Shown: in pieces, positions 10,544 through 22,625 of the stretch
Position numbering within the stretch: position 1 is the first letter of the stretch
How the letters are laid out: the number at the start of each line of letters is the position of its first letter
Notes under the pieces: generated by a model
Databases searched by the model: none
Seen by the model: only the letters and a program-made list of their open reading frames with translations
What the model was told of the DNA's origin: nothing
Position numbers and translations under genes: made by a program
Assembly: GCA_035048495.1 (NCBI GenBank)
Contig: CM068553.1
Span: 20,833,190 to 20,897,189 of the forward strand
Direction: 5' to 3'
Length of the DNA stretch: 64,000 nucleotides
Source of the DNA: Euptelea pleiosperma
Taxonomy: Eukaryota; Streptophyta; Magnoliopsida; Ranunculales; Eupteleaceae

Positions 10544-11567
10544 GTGCTATATTTTGGTTGGGAGTGGGTATTTACCAAAATTCATGTTTTCATTTTGATA
10601 AAATTCCAAAAAAATAATAAAATATAAAATAAAAAAAAAACTATGTTTTTGGGTGTTTTCCGATAATTTTCAATGTTTTCTAGAACTTCCAAAATGTGTC
10701 AAATACCCCGACTTTGATTAGCTGAAAATATCCGTGAAATCATTTTATAAAGGATGATATTTTCCATGTTACATGTTAGCTTTGAGTCAAGTCAAGTCAA
10801 GCATGACTACGGCAGATTTGAAAACTTAGAAAAACTCAAATTTGGCACAAATTGTACACATTCATCATCAGAGTCATCCTATGTTTAGAATCTCTAAAGA
10901 TCTTAGAAGAATATTTGTGGAGACCTAACCCAATGCGCTTTCGAGCTTTTCATCAATTCAGAGGGTTATACTACAATTCTGAGTCACAAGATGACTCACT
11001 ATTTCTTTATGTCCGCAATATTTCGTTGAGAGATCTCATTATCCTTTGTATTGATCATGGAACTCGGAACGACATCAAAATTGGATTATTATGATAGAAC
11101 CTTTTTTTATATCCATTCAAAACATGTTACATGAGAGTGCAAACCCTAGAAAATGATTTAGGCTATCTTTTTAAACCTTTCAGCCTTTTTAGCTTACCTT
11201 AATTATCTACCGTTTGAAACCCTTCTGAACCTTTATAAAAAGCCTTTCCTTGTTAAGTCCATTAACCAATACCCAATCTAGTTACGAAGTATGACTTGCG
11301 ACTTTACTTCTGAGAATGATAGAGAAATAATTGATATGGGTGTACCATGAAAAGTCAAGAAAAATCGAAGAAAAAGACAAGTGGTTCAAACTGAAAAGAA
11401 TCTATGAAAAGAAAGTATAGAAAAGAGCTAAAAATGAAATTGAGCAGTCTTAGAAATATCGAGAAAAAGAGAAAAATACGAAAGAAGGAAAAGAAACAGA
11501 TAATGGTGCTACACCCATAGGAAAATTACAAGAAAATCGAGATATCCTCTCATAGCTTTGAAATCCT
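10544..11567 (+). mobile_element. LARD-A internal region, 3' part of a truncated copy
   Basis: This resembles 32725-33715 of the full-length element, beginning GTGCTATATTTTGGTTGGG against GTGCTGTATTTTGGTTGGG. The copy in minus orientation to its left interrupts it, and everything further 5' is missing. A short frame near 10914 (WRPNPMRFRAFHQFRGLYYN) is mirrored near 33070 of the full-length copy (WRPNPVSFRAFNHFRELYNN). The two frames diverge after DDSLF, so this is likely a relic coding stretch. Confidence 0.75.
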
Positions 11568-14110
11568 TGAAAGTAGGGTTTTTCCGCGTCGTCGGATCGG
11601 AAACCCTAATTTCAACACATTTGTAAATTATCCGAGATTATTCTGCAAGATTAAATAATTCTTTGCACAGTGGAGAGTATGTCGGATGTCGATCCGCACT
11701 TGGGGTTAGTTTGTGCAAATTAGAACATGAAATGACGGATTTTCCTCAGAAATTGCTAAAAATAAAAGGATGGTGAGAATGGTGAGAGATCGGGAATTAA
11801 ACATGCTTTCTTGAAGATTATCACTATTAATATAAAGGCAACAATACCAATCACCAAAATTAACGAACTTTTATTAATTGAACCGTTTCCATTACATTGA
11901 AATAAAGTATCATGAAAGTACACCATCTAAACTAAAAAGCTATTAAAAGAGTGATAGAGAGAGAAACAAGAGAGAAGAGAGAGAAAGTGGAGAAAGAGAT
12001 TTACCTTGAGTGACTTACCGTTCGGAAAGATCAGCCCGATCAACCATGGTTGGCCTTGAGAAAGGGATCGACCAAGTTTTGGTGGAGCATAGAGGAGCGG
12101 CCATAGATGGGCATGGTGATTGAGGCATTGCTGGGTGTTGTGGAGCACGCACGGCCTGCTGTGGATGGTGTGAAACACCAGCGTGCAAGAGGAAGATGCA
12201 GCCAATGAAGGATGGTGGAGGAGCAGGTGTCGGAAGTCATCCAAAATAGGGGCAACGTGGAGGTGATCCAAGAAGCATCAATTGAGGAGCCATTTAGGTG
12301 GAAGAATGGATGCCGCCCTATGGTGTGGTAGCATTGGGAGGCGCACATCAAGATGCAGGGGGAAGAACAAGTTCTTAGGCCTGCATCTTGGGAGGTTGCA
12401 GGTCGTGAGTAGTTGCTAGTGGTGGCACACGGGCAGCAGCATAAATGGAGAAGAAGAAAGGAAGAGAAGGGGGAAGAAGAGAGAAAGAAGGGAGGAGTGG
12501 TGGTTGCTGGTTCGTATGACCGGACCTGCAACTCCGGTGGAGGTGTGGGCGGACAAGAAAGAGGTGGACTGGTTGGGAAGGAACTGGTGGTGTAGAGGAT
12601 CACCAGAAGGAGTTGCAAGTTTTGCAACTCGTTGAAGAAGGTTGCAACACAGTTAGCAGTAGCAGGGTGCTCACGGTTTGAGCATGAGGAAATGGGTTCG
12701 TCTGAGGAAGAGATCCATAGCCAGCACGTTGGGGAGCAAGCACTTTGGAGGAGACATTGCAGGTGCAGGTGGTCGGGGTTACATTCTTGCATGCAGCAGC
12801 AAGAAGACGGTGGTTGAAGATGCTGGCGAGGTGCTATGTTGCTGGAGGAAGGAGCGGTGGAGCATCAGTAAGTGGCTAGAGGATGACGACTTGGTCTTTA
12901 GCGTGGAGAAGAGGAGGAGGTTGTGCTCTACAGACTGGTTCAGTCCGCCGGAGAGATGAAGAAGAAGATGATGAAAGTGAAAGAAGAGGAGAAGGAGGAG
13001 GTGGATTGAAAGGAGAAGAGATTGGGGGAAGAGAAGAGAAGAAAGGGGAGGGATTAGGGTTCAAAAGAACCCTTCTCTTCTCCTTTTTAAAAGCTCCCAC
13101 TTTCCTTTAATGGAAAATGAGAATTTTTGAAATATTTTTTTTAAGGAAAATCTTTTTTTTCTTTGGGGAATTTCCCCATTTAGTGGACCCCCATTTTTTA
13201 TTTAAAAAAAAAATTAATTTAAAGCATTTGAAAATCGCGAGGTCTACTAAATGGTTGGGCCGCGGGTCGATGATGATGGGCCCAGCTGCTGGCCCACATG
13301 GACTGATGATGGTCGTCATCTCATAAGATGGTGTGACGGATGATTTGCTAAAAAGAATCAATCAGACGGATGATGACTGGATTGGGATCCAGATTGGTAG
13401 ATCGACGGATCTAGAGAGATCCAACGGTCCGATGGAAGATCCAACGGTTAGAAAGCTAAGGGAGATGAGACAGAGCCAATCGGGCAGAATTTTTGAGGTT
13501 AGCTCGATAGATCTGAGGATCAGGTGGTGATGTATAGGGAGATGAAGAGAGATGAGAGAGAAAACTCTACAAACTACAGAGATAACTACTGGCGGAGGAT
13601 CTAGAACCCTGGTTTTCAATATGTTCTCTCCTCGGGCTCCGCTAGTAGAGCAGATTATCATTTTCTTCTCATTTCATGTGGCTTCAACTGCTTTGGTCTG
13701 TTTCTTGGTCATCGGCTCTCCATCTCTCTTGGTTCTTTGGACCTACTCTGTGATCCTCTGACTTGATCCGTACTTGGCCTATATCTTCTAGTCATAGCAT
13801 GTTGGCTCTTTAAGCTTTGATATTAGGCTTCTGTGGTTGATCGTGGGCCCGCAAGTCTTGAGAATAGCCCGATCGAGTTTCCTGTAAGAGAAGAGCATGT
13901 AATAAGACTTGATCAAAACGTCTTCATATCTAAACTTCCATAAATGCGTTTAATGCATGCAAATATACCATTTCGTCCAGAAAAGTGTGTTCTACGCAAT
14001 GAAAGAGACCCTTACGTAGAAAAGTGGATAATTAGAGCAGTTTTACGTAGGAGAGTGTGATAACGCTTAGAAGATAACAGTGGAAAATACGCACTTTTAT
14101 GCGAATATCA
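11568..14110 (-). mobile_element. LARD-A solo LTR
   Basis: A 2543-bp LTR with both TG/CA ends and no internal region interrupts the internal sequence of another LARD-A copy. The flanks (GAAATCCT on the left, CATCCCCTTATTTTTCTACACC on the right) correspond to the uninterrupted sequence near 33717-33748. The expected 5-bp duplication is decayed: ATCCT against ATTTA. The LTR holds GA-rich purine tracts, one hairpin half near 12525 and a shortened 20-bp repeat near 13418. Confidence 0.8.
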
Positions 14111-14519
14111 ATTTACATCCCCTTATTTTTCTACACCTGACCTAAGCCTCATTACAACCTATTCAAGACCTAAACCACTAATGAGTGATCATTTCTGAGT
14201 GTTTTACAAGTAAGATTTGAGGTCAAGGCATACAATCTCTAAGGCGATTTGAAACTCTTTACTGATGGATGATGATAATGTTGACCACACATACACGTCG
14301 TGTCTGACTATTCTAGGTCATGATTATCAGTCTGTAGCCTTGTCAAAACTTTCTGACTATCTGTTAGCTTGTAACCATTTTTGCATCCATACGATAATTT
14401 GACGAACGGCATTTTCCCTAAGCTAATTTGATAAAAGTGTACAGCATGTGCAAAGCCCTTTTAAGCTCATTTATTTCACACTAATTGCCAAGGATTGGCA
14501 ATATACTGGTTGGGGGTTG
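14111..14519 (+). mobile_element. LARD-A internal region end and polypurine tract
   Basis: This continues the internal region across the solo LTR and matches about 33738-34342 of the full-length copy (CTACACCTGACCTAAGCCTC in both), with a gap. It ends in the G-rich run GGTTGGGGGTTG immediately before the LTR, the expected site of plus-strand priming. Confidence 0.75.
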
Positions 14520-17500
14520 TGATATTCGCTTAAAAGTGCTTATTTTAAGCCATTATCCTTTAGCGTTATCACACTCTCCTACGTAAAACTTCTTTATTTA
14601 TCCACTTTTCTATGTAAGAGTTTCTTTTATTGCGTAGAATGCACTTTTCTGGATGAAATAATATATTTGCATGCATTAAACGCATTTCTAGAAGTCTAAA
14701 TATGAAGTCGTTTTGATTAAGTCTCATTACATGCTTTTCGTTATTGTAAAAAACCCGATCGGGCTATTCTCGAGACTTGTGGGCCCACGATCAACCATAG
14801 AAGCCACTATTAAAGGTTAAGGAGCCAACAGGTTATGATTAGAAGATACTGGCCAAGTACGAGTCAAGTCAGAGGATTGTAAAGCCAGATCAAGAACCAA
14901 GAGACAGGCAAAGCTGAAGACCAAGAGACGGGCCAAAGTAATTCAAAGCTACACCAAATGACATAAGATGACGGCTTAAGCTATTGGTAAAGCCGATTGA
15001 AGACTATGTTGAAGATCAGGGTTCATGACCCTTTACTAGCTCTTTTGTCTTTATTTTGTATTATTTTCTCTCTCCTCTCTCATTTTTCTCCATCTCAAGA
15101 GACCCTAACATCTGACCCTTAGATCTTCTCATCCTACCATTCGATCATCAGATCGACCACCCCGATCTCTCTGATCTCCATCAACTAACCTCTAATCTTT
15201 TCTCCTCCAACTCCATCCCATCTCACATAGCTTTTCCACTGTTAGATCTTCTTTTAGGCCGTTAGATCATCCATCGAACCGTTGGATCGCTCCAGATTCG
15301 ATGGTTCGCTAATCTTGGCCCATCCCCATTAGAAACCTCAATATCCCATCTTAGTGGCCAAGTGGCCCACAAGTCGAATGGCAAAAGGGCCCACTAAAGA
15401 AGCCCACGGTCTTGTCTGAATAGGCCCAATTCATGCTCTAATCCAACGGCCTACATCGATTTTCCCTCCATTCTCAACAACCTTCACCCATTTAATATCC
15501 ACGGGTTCTCAATAGCCCATGTGACCTTGAGGCCCATGGCCCCATTCACTTTGAAGCCCATGGCTTCATTAACTTGTACAAGCCCATCCAACATTAGAGC
15601 CCACACTTCCCCATTGGAGAAAAGGTCAAACTTGACCTCTTCTCACTAACCTCTCTCCTCTCTCCCACGTGGAACCACTTTCTCTCACTAAATTCTCCAA
15701 CAACCTACGACTCTATCTCCCACTTTGAATCTCTAACTAACCCACTAACCCCTATATCACTTTCCTCTCTCACAAGAGAACTATCATCGTGGATCTCCCA
15801 GGTTCCACTCCATTTAACCTTCTTGCCACTACCACCATGCGGGCTGTCAACGGCTTTGCCGTGGAATCACACCTCCAGCAACGTGTTGCTGGTTCCTCCA
15901 GCATGCAACACCCTCTATGGGTTTCTCATTTACCAAACCGCCCTCCTCTCTTTCATCTTCTCCACCGTGGGCACCTACCCCTTGCTGGTTCGCTCACCAC
16001 CATGAATGCCGGCGACTTGTTCTCTTCTTCCTCTTGTAGCCTCATGGAGCACACCAAGCAGCCACCACCACCTTCTTCATGGCTTGCAAGGGAGCAGGCC
16101 GTTAGCTCTCCCAGCCACGGACAGCACCCACTTTGTTGCCCCTCATTCTCTGTTTCCAGGCGTCGTCCACACTCCAGCAACTTGCAACTTGAGATCCTCC
16201 ACTTTCTTCTATTACCAGAGTTGCAGACCGGTTTCTTCCTCCCAGTGAAACTAGCTTGCCCACCATCTCTCCCCAAGGCTCTCTCCATGGCTTGGATCCC
16301 TTGCTGCAAAGCCATTATCTCCACCTCAAAGCCTGGCTGGACATGTGACAAGTAGGTCCGTCCACGTCCACCTCCTCCATACCACAGCAATCCCTCAACT
16401 CCTTGCAGGTTACTCCTCCCCATCTCCTTCTTCCATTAACGCCGGAGTTGTAGGTTTGCAACTCCGGCCAAAACCTGCAACTCCGAGAAGCTCACCAAAC
16501 CACAATCACAACCGTTCTAGATCATTGTCCTCTCTCTATTAGAGATCCACGGTGTGTTCTGGTATGATCACCATGAAGATTCCAAATCTGGTCCTTCAAT
16601 GATCGGAGTTGCAGACCTGCAACTCTGGTATTCTCCATTAAAACCGGCATCCATCTCCTCCTGGCAGCAACGACCCTTTGTCCACCATCTCCCCATCTTG
16701 ATGCAGTGAGCACCTGTAGCTCCTGCAGGTGATCTTCTGCACCGTTCTTTCCTTCTCCACCTGCTAATGAACCAATACCGGTCAACACCGAAGTCGGACT
16801 GCAACTCCGGTGACATGAGCCACCACACCACCACACCACCGAAACCATAATCCTTCTCTCCTCCTCTTGCCTCACCTTTGTTGCCACCCCTTGCTGGTGC
16901 ATGCAACAACGATTTCCTGTCCTCCCATTTCCCCTCTCAACGGCCAGCAAACCTCTCCACCAGCCCCAATGGCTAGCTCCTGCCATGCACCGGCGATCAC
17001 CACTGCGTGTCCTCCACCTACTGCCAATGCAGCACGAGCAACAACCCTTCCCAATGGTTTGATTCACCCACATGCTGCACCTACAGCAACCCGCTTCAAT
17101 CAGTGGACCGCCTCCTTGAATCTCAGCCTCCTCTTCTCAATGTTCTCACTGCTGCATGTCCTCCTTCATGGCAGCACCTGCAAGTACATCGTGAGCCTCT
17201 CCTTCACCTCCCATGGGAGCCATGGCTTCTCCTTTCCACCTCGCATCTCGAGCTTCTCTACAACGTTGTGCACCACAGCCCGAACCAGCAAGCCACTACC
17301 GTGGCCTTCTTCCATAGTTGCCATGCAAGCCCGAGCCACTCCAACATCCATTCCTATGGTCAAACCCAACCAGACTGCACTATGCCACCTTGCCACATGT
17401 GTAATGGTGCACCAACCAGCAACATCCTTTTGGTGTACTTCTCTTATCCGATGTGCAACACCACGTGGTGTTGGCCAAATCTGACGCATACCACCACATG

Positions 17501-18613
17501 CATTGGCCGAATCTTAATGGCTGATCTTAGCCAACTTTATCATGCATGCATCAATACTTGGCCGACCACATCTTGGTCCCGATGCACTCCAGTCACTGAA
17601 TGGTAAGTACCAAGAGGTACTTCCTCTCTCTTCTTCTCCATTCTTTCTCTAGAATTCTACTTTCTCTCTCTACCTCTACTTTCTCTTTTTACATTTCATT
17701 TTCTCTCTTTCTCTAACGGACATGGAAGGGACGTCTCATTCCTAAACCTGTGTCTTAACCCTTACTTTCTCTCTCTAGAGTAAGTGACTTTCTCTCTCTA
17801 TATTCTCAGGCCGATCGCTTATTCACTTGGCCGACTTCTTTCGGCGAGTGAAAAGGTGAGCTTCTTAGGGCACATCATTGTACATTTGCCAATTCACATC
17901 TACCTTGTCGGCAGGTAGCGCCCTTAGCTCCAAAGGTCATGGGATGCTTCTCTGTCAAAACCCTTCTCTTGATTGAAGCATTCATCGAAGTCTTGGACGA
18001 TCCTCTTCTTGATTAGTAGCACCCTTAGCTCCGAGATCTCAATGGACGTTTCTTTCCCTTACCCCTTCTCTCGATTGAGCAGCATTCCATGAAATTTGGA
18101 CGGTCCTCTTCTTGATCGGTAGCACCTTAGCTCCAAAGGTCATGGGATGCTGCTCTGTCAAAACCCTTCTCTTGATTGAAGCATTCATCGAAGTCTTGGA
18201 CGATCCTCGTCTTGATCGGTAGCGCCCTTAGCTCTGAGATCTCAATGGACGTTTATTTCCCTTACCTTTTCATCTCTCAACCCTTTACATACTTTCTTTA
18301 TTTTTGTTATTTTGATTTATGTATACACTCTTTGATGATTAATGAAATTTGATTTTTGTTAATCTATTGTTCTCTGGATCTCAAATGAATGATGTTTTTA
18401 AATCGACTCGTCCTTCTCATCTTTCCACAATTCTTATTTCTCTCTGTATATTATTTGTCAATTTTAATTCCTTATTGCGCTAACTCACACTGAGTGCGGA
18501 TTGACATCTGATACGTACTGCTATATAAGTTACATTTTACAGATAATCAGATTTTACAAATATTATTAAAGTTAGGGTTTCTGAATTGACGACACGGAAA
18601 AACCATACTTTCA
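14520..18613 (+). mobile_element. LARD-A 3' LTR, longest copy
   Basis: A 4094-bp LTR begins TGATATTCGCTTAAAAG and ends AAACCATACTTTCA. It is longer than its relatives (2.5-3.2 kb), partly because of a duplicated block near 17.9-18.3 kb. It contains two hairpins of the CCGGAGTTG type (16442-16467 and 16603-16628). The base immediately after it enters the internal region of a second, inverted LARD-A copy. The matching 5' end of this element is lost, so no target duplication can be checked. Open frames of 60-205 residues inside are Ser/Pro/His-rich and not conserved between copies. Confidence 0.85.
17914..18270. repeat. Direct duplication (about 203-bp period)
   Basis: The phrase TTAGCTCCAAAGGTCATGGG appears near 17925 and again near 18127, followed each time by CTGTCAAAACCCTTCTCTTG and GAAGTCTTGGACGATCCTC. 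Together they make a tandem duplication of about 200 bp with a second unit shortened at its end. It was not seen in the other LARD-A LTRs. Confidence 0.75.
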
Positions 18614-19431
18614 GTTCTCATCAGGCTACACTCTTCAGAGCAAACCTTTAGTACTAACTCTAGTCAACAACAAGGCAATCCAAAGCCTAGACAGACGTGT
18701 AGAACAACGGCTGACTTAAATACGTCCCAGACTAACCGGATTGGTCAAGTGTTTAAGAAGAGTGTTCCCTCGGGTTAAGCTAGGGTTGGTGCGTGTTCCT
18801 AACCCAACAAATAACAGACCAATCAAAGAACCAGGGATGCCACTGGCGAGCTCGGTATACTTGAGTAGTAGGGACCTATGGGTGTGTTAGACAATAGGGA
18901 CCCGCGCTCATGGACTTATTCGACCTGGGATGGATGGAAATACTACGTATAGGGGTGTCCTAGAACACCGATCTATTTTGGCTCTAGCTCTTGATTCTTT
19001 TTATTAGAGATGGATCCTGGGGATCAAATGCAGCTGGAGTGATGAGGTGGGTGATGAAATCCCACTAGCTTTAACAGGAGCTGGGTCTGCTCGATTAATG
19101 TTCAATTATTAACGGCCATACCATGCAAGTCGAATAATATGTATGCGAAAGCAAATAGACAAGCGGCAATGATTCACCCAATAACACCTTATTGCACTCA
19201 AGGTGAGAATAGAGATTTACCTCCCGTGGGCCACGCGTTAGGGAGGGGTATCCTAATGGGCTTGGGCCCGACTCCACATCTTTGAGCTTTCGCTCCCTAT
19301 CCATACTGGATCTTGTTCTTGCACTCAATGTTTAGATTGGGTCTGGGGATGGGATTTTCATTGGAAGGTTTAACCAGCTATTAGTGTTTCACGAAGCACG
19401 CATTGGTTTTAGCCGGTATTAGATTTATTTC
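18614..19431 (-). mobile_element. Older inverted LARD-A internal region, part 1
   Basis: In reverse orientation this matches about 29420-30250 of the full-length element, for example GGCTACACTCTTCAGAGC here against GCTCTGAAGAGTGTAGCC there, and the block around GGGAGCGAAAGCTCAAAG. Divergence is clear, so this copy is older. It hosts both the LARD-A copy to its left and the Copia-type element to its right, and resumes at 45874. Confidence 0.75.
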
Positions 19432-19775
19432 TGTAAGGAATATTTTCATATTCAATTTGGCAAAGATTCTATTTGACATAAAAACATTCTTGTAACCGTT
19501 CCTACGAGCACAAGTGTAGCGTGAAGATGTTGTGGTACACATACTTCGCCAACTACGTGAAGACTAAAAGATAGAGACAGCAAGAATCAGACGGTTGATG
19601 ACAAGAGTCATCTGAGTAACTGTCGATTTGTCAGTTAACAATCATGTACGCTCGATTAGGAAGGTATGTGACTTAGCGGCCATAGGAGTTGATTAAAATG
19701 AACAAAATATAATGGTCAGACTTAGTCATTGGACAGACCCAAGTAAAAGTCAATTTTATTGACTAATGAGAAAGT

Positions 19776-20216
19776 CCAATCGATTGGACATGTGTCCCCA
19801 ATCGATTGGACATGTGTCCCCAATCAATTGTACATAGCCCAATCGATTGGAGATACTATGTAATCAATTGGACACTACAAGGCAGAAACATAATTGAGTC
19901 AAATCGATTGGAGACACTGTGTAATCGATTGGAGACTATGGGACATAAATCTTTCTGAGTCAAATTGATTGGAGACTCTGATTGATCGATTGGAGCCTTC
20001 GGGACAGATAGTTATAAATGTTAAATCGATTGGAGACTCTGATTCATCGATTGGAGCTTTCGAGATAGAAAGTTATAAATGTCAAATCGATTAAAACCCT
20101 GTGCAATCGATTGGTGCCTTCGGAATAGAAAATTCATTGAGCCCAATCGATTGGACACTTGTCCCCAATCGATTGGACATGGCCCAATTGATTGGACCAA
20201 GTGTACAATCGATTGG
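19776..20216. repeat. Array of CCAATCGATTGG palindromes
   Basis: About 18 copies of AATCGATTGG and close variants occur in 440 bp, many extended to the perfect 12-bp palindrome CCAATCGATTGG. Spacing alternates at roughly 20 and 40 bases, because pairs of sites lie inside a diverged repeat of about 60 bp (ATAAATGTYAAATCGATTGG is one junction). Each palindrome holds a CCAAT box on both strands. The array lies just upstream of the LTR TATA box, where promoter elements are expected. Confidence 0.85.
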
Positions 20217-20300
20217 ACTTTGAACAGAATCGGTTTTATCAGATCCAAAATTCATGGTTCCATTATCACACGTTCCACACGACTCTGGGTCTTGGTATTC

Positions 20301-20308
20301 TATAAATA
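20301..20308 (+). promoter_or_regulatory. TATA box of the Copia-type 5' LTR
   Basis: TATAAATA lies about 85 bases downstream of the last palindrome and is conserved in the 3' LTR at 45020-45027. It is a good candidate for the start of the element's RNA. Confidence 0.6.
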
Positions 20309-21148
20309 TAACCCCTATATGCCTTCTCTAAACACACACAGAGACACAGAGTGACTCAATCTTCAAAAGAGAGAAGCAAAGGCTATATTTAGTAGAGTGT
20401 CCATTTCGAAGAGCAAGAAGCTTATTTTCATTCACATCTTATGAGCTTGTTCTCTTCTCGATCAAAGCCAAAAGCTTGATCTTTACTCAGCTTAGGTTTT
20501 CCACTTCTATATTTAACCTAGTAAGCCTAAGAGTACTAGTGGGACTCAAACACCTTTTGAGCAACTTGGGGTTCAGGGTGTACTGAATCCTTCACCTTCT
20601 GCAAAGGCGGGAGTGTTGAGAATTAAGATCGGAGGAGTCGGTCGTAGGTAGGTTTGGGGTGTATTAAACTAAACAAACAAATAAGGCTTCTTGGCTGGAA
20701 GGGCGTGTGTGGATTTGTGATGTTGACTCAAAGGATGTGGACACAACGGCAGGGGGCCTTAGCTAAGGTTGGATGCTGTATTTGCAACGGTGCTGCATAG
20801 GTAACCTTTGTTTCGTTTAACTTTTCAGTTAGTGATACTTTTCGTCTGGACGTGGTCCCGTGGTCCTTGGGTAAGGTTTCTACGTAAAAATATCTTGTCT
20901 TGTGTGATTGTTTGTTTGTGTTTCGCATTATATCCTGATTAGATCAAACGACAAAAAGACAATATACCATAGAGGTATATTTGATTTGAGTCGGTTGTGA
21001 TAATCCTTTTCAAACAACCAAGACATGAGATTTTATCCCTATACCATAGATTAGTAAAACTGTATAGGTATATCTAAATTTAAATACCTAATCAACCTCC
21101 CCTTCTAGGTATATTAAGTTAAAGAGAACGGACCGGTGGAATTTCAAT

Positions 21149-21160
21149 TGGTATCAGAGC
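21149..21160 (+). promoter_or_regulatory. Primer binding site, initiator Met-tRNA type
   Basis: TGGTATCAGAGC starts two bases after the LTR end. This is the classic primer binding site of plant Copia elements and is the main reason for assigning the element to that superfamily. Confidence 0.9.
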
Positions 21161-21236
21161 AGGTATTTCTAATTAAGGTTTAATCACCTGAATTTAGATT
21201 CCTAAGAAACCAGTCCATTTTCATTAATTTGACAAA

Positions 21237-22625
21237 ATGCAAAGCGAATGTGGTAATACATCTAGACCTCCATTGTTTGATGGAGAAGACTATGCCTATT
21301 GGAAGGCTAAGATGAGGGCTTTTTTAAAGTTCATTGATAAAAGAGTCTGGATGTCAGTAGTGGATGGTTGGTTACCACCCACAATGGAAGTAGGAGATAA
21401 AATCATTCTTAAACCAAAAAACGACTGGACTAAAGATGACATAGACTGTTGTTGTCTTAACAGCAAAGGTTTAAATGTCATTTTTAATGCCGTTGATAAA
21501 AATGAATTTAGAAGAATCTCTACTTGTTCCCTAGCTAAAGAAGCATGGGACATTCTTAGAGTCACACATGAAGGTACGTCAGCTGTGAAAATTTCCAAGC
21601 TTCAAATACTGACATCCAAGTTCGAATCCATGAGAATGGAGGAGAACGATACCTTCACTGAGTTTTATGCAAAACTTAGCGATATTGTGAACTCTGCTCA
21701 AAACTTGGGTGAGATCATTTCGGAATCAAAAGTTGTTCGGAAAATTTTGAGATCCTTACCTGATAGATTTCAGGCTAAGGCCACTGCGATTGAAGAGAGC
21801 AAAGATGTTGACTCTCTTAAAGTTGATGAGCTGGTTGGGTCTCTACAAACTTATGAGATGAATTTGAGACAACCAAAGAAATCAAAAGGAATTGCCCTTA
21901 AGGTTTCTGAAACTCAAGATTCATAGTCAGATGTTGACTCTGAAGTAGAAATGGCATTGTTCGTGAAAAAATTCAAAAAGTTCTTTCGTTCGAAAAATGA
22001 TAGGTTCAAGAACAACAAACAGTTTGATAAAATTGTGGAACATGCCAGACCTCATGAAAGAGGTAGCAGAAGTGACAGGAACCCTAGGGAAAGCCGCTCA
22101 AGCGAACCCCAATGTTTCAAATGTAAGGGTTTTGGTCACTTTGCAAATGTGTGCCCAAACAAAGAAGAATACAAGGGCAAGGCAAAAGCATTCAATGCCA
22201 CATGGGAGAAAGAATCAGAAGATCATTCTGATAATTCAGATAGCAATGAAAATGCTAATAAGTATACTATTTTTGTTGCTCGTTTCAATAGTCCATATGG
22301 ATCTCATGGAGAGTCCAAGAAAAGTGATGATGAGAGTTCAGACGACTCTTACAATGAGGATTCAGATGACTCGGCAGTTGGTGTGAAAGAACTGTACGAG
22401 GAATCGATAAAATTCATCAAGGCTAACAAAGTTTTATCTGACAGGGTTAAATATCTTGACTCTGAAAATGCAGCCTTAGTAATTGACATTGAAAAATTAA
22501 AAGTGTTGATTACTGATTTAGAACAAGAAAATGAGTCTTTGCTAAAAAGGAACAAGTCACTGGAATATGAATTCCAAACTTGCATGACACGCAAGGAATC
22601 CATAGAGAATGAAGTTCTCAAATAA
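21237..22625 (+). pseudogene. Copia gag (UBN2 type) with an in-frame stop
   Basis: Gag proteins form the cytoplasmic particle in which the element's RNA is packaged. The frame starts at the ATG 88 bases after the primer site and runs 462 residues with one internal TAG at 21924-21926. The reading frame continues unchanged after it. Residues 10-220 match the UBN2/gag-polypeptide fold (LFDGEDYAYWKAKMRAFL near the start). A CCHC zinc knuckle follows (CFKCKGFGHFANVC), then an acidic Ser/Asp-rich stretch and a coiled coil. The TAA at 22623-22625 may also be secondary, because the same frame continues for about 45 residues of gag-like sequence (GFSSSSTNLDEILHVGKVYG). The nonsense codons make this a decayed gene. 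Confidence 0.88.

Larger units (their letters stand above)
19432..21146 (+). repeat. Copia-type 5' LTR
   Basis: A 1715-bp LTR begins TGTAAGGAAT and ends GGTGGAATTTCA, two bases before the primer binding site. It contains the palindrome array (19776-20216), a TATA box at 20301 and a polypyrimidine-poor 3' half. The matching 3' LTR is at 44201-45873. Minus-strand fragments of the same LTR lie at 57915-58514 and about 63374-63804, so this family has further copies nearby. Confidence 0.9.

Noticed and set aside
12040..12792. A 250-residue minus-strand frame
   Set aside because: It lies wholly in a solo LTR, is Cys/Ser/Pro-rich without any pattern, and other LTR copies do not preserve it.
15789..17606. 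Frames of 156-205 residues in the long LARD-A LTR
   Set aside because: They overlap on both strands, are Ser/Pro/His-rich, have no conserved motif and are not kept in other LTR copies.
19427..19431. Target duplication for the Copia-type element
   Set aside because: ATTTC on the left and GTTTT on the right do not match. ATTTC also occurs within the LTR end, so calling it would be circular.
19776..20216. Regularly spaced short repeats resembling a CRISPR array
   Set aside because: The repeat is 10-12 bp and palindromic, spacing is irregular, the intervening sequence is itself repeated, and the setting is a plant LTR.
22349..22621. A minus-strand frame inside gag
   Set aside because: It is the antisense shadow of the acidic and coiled-coil part of gag.
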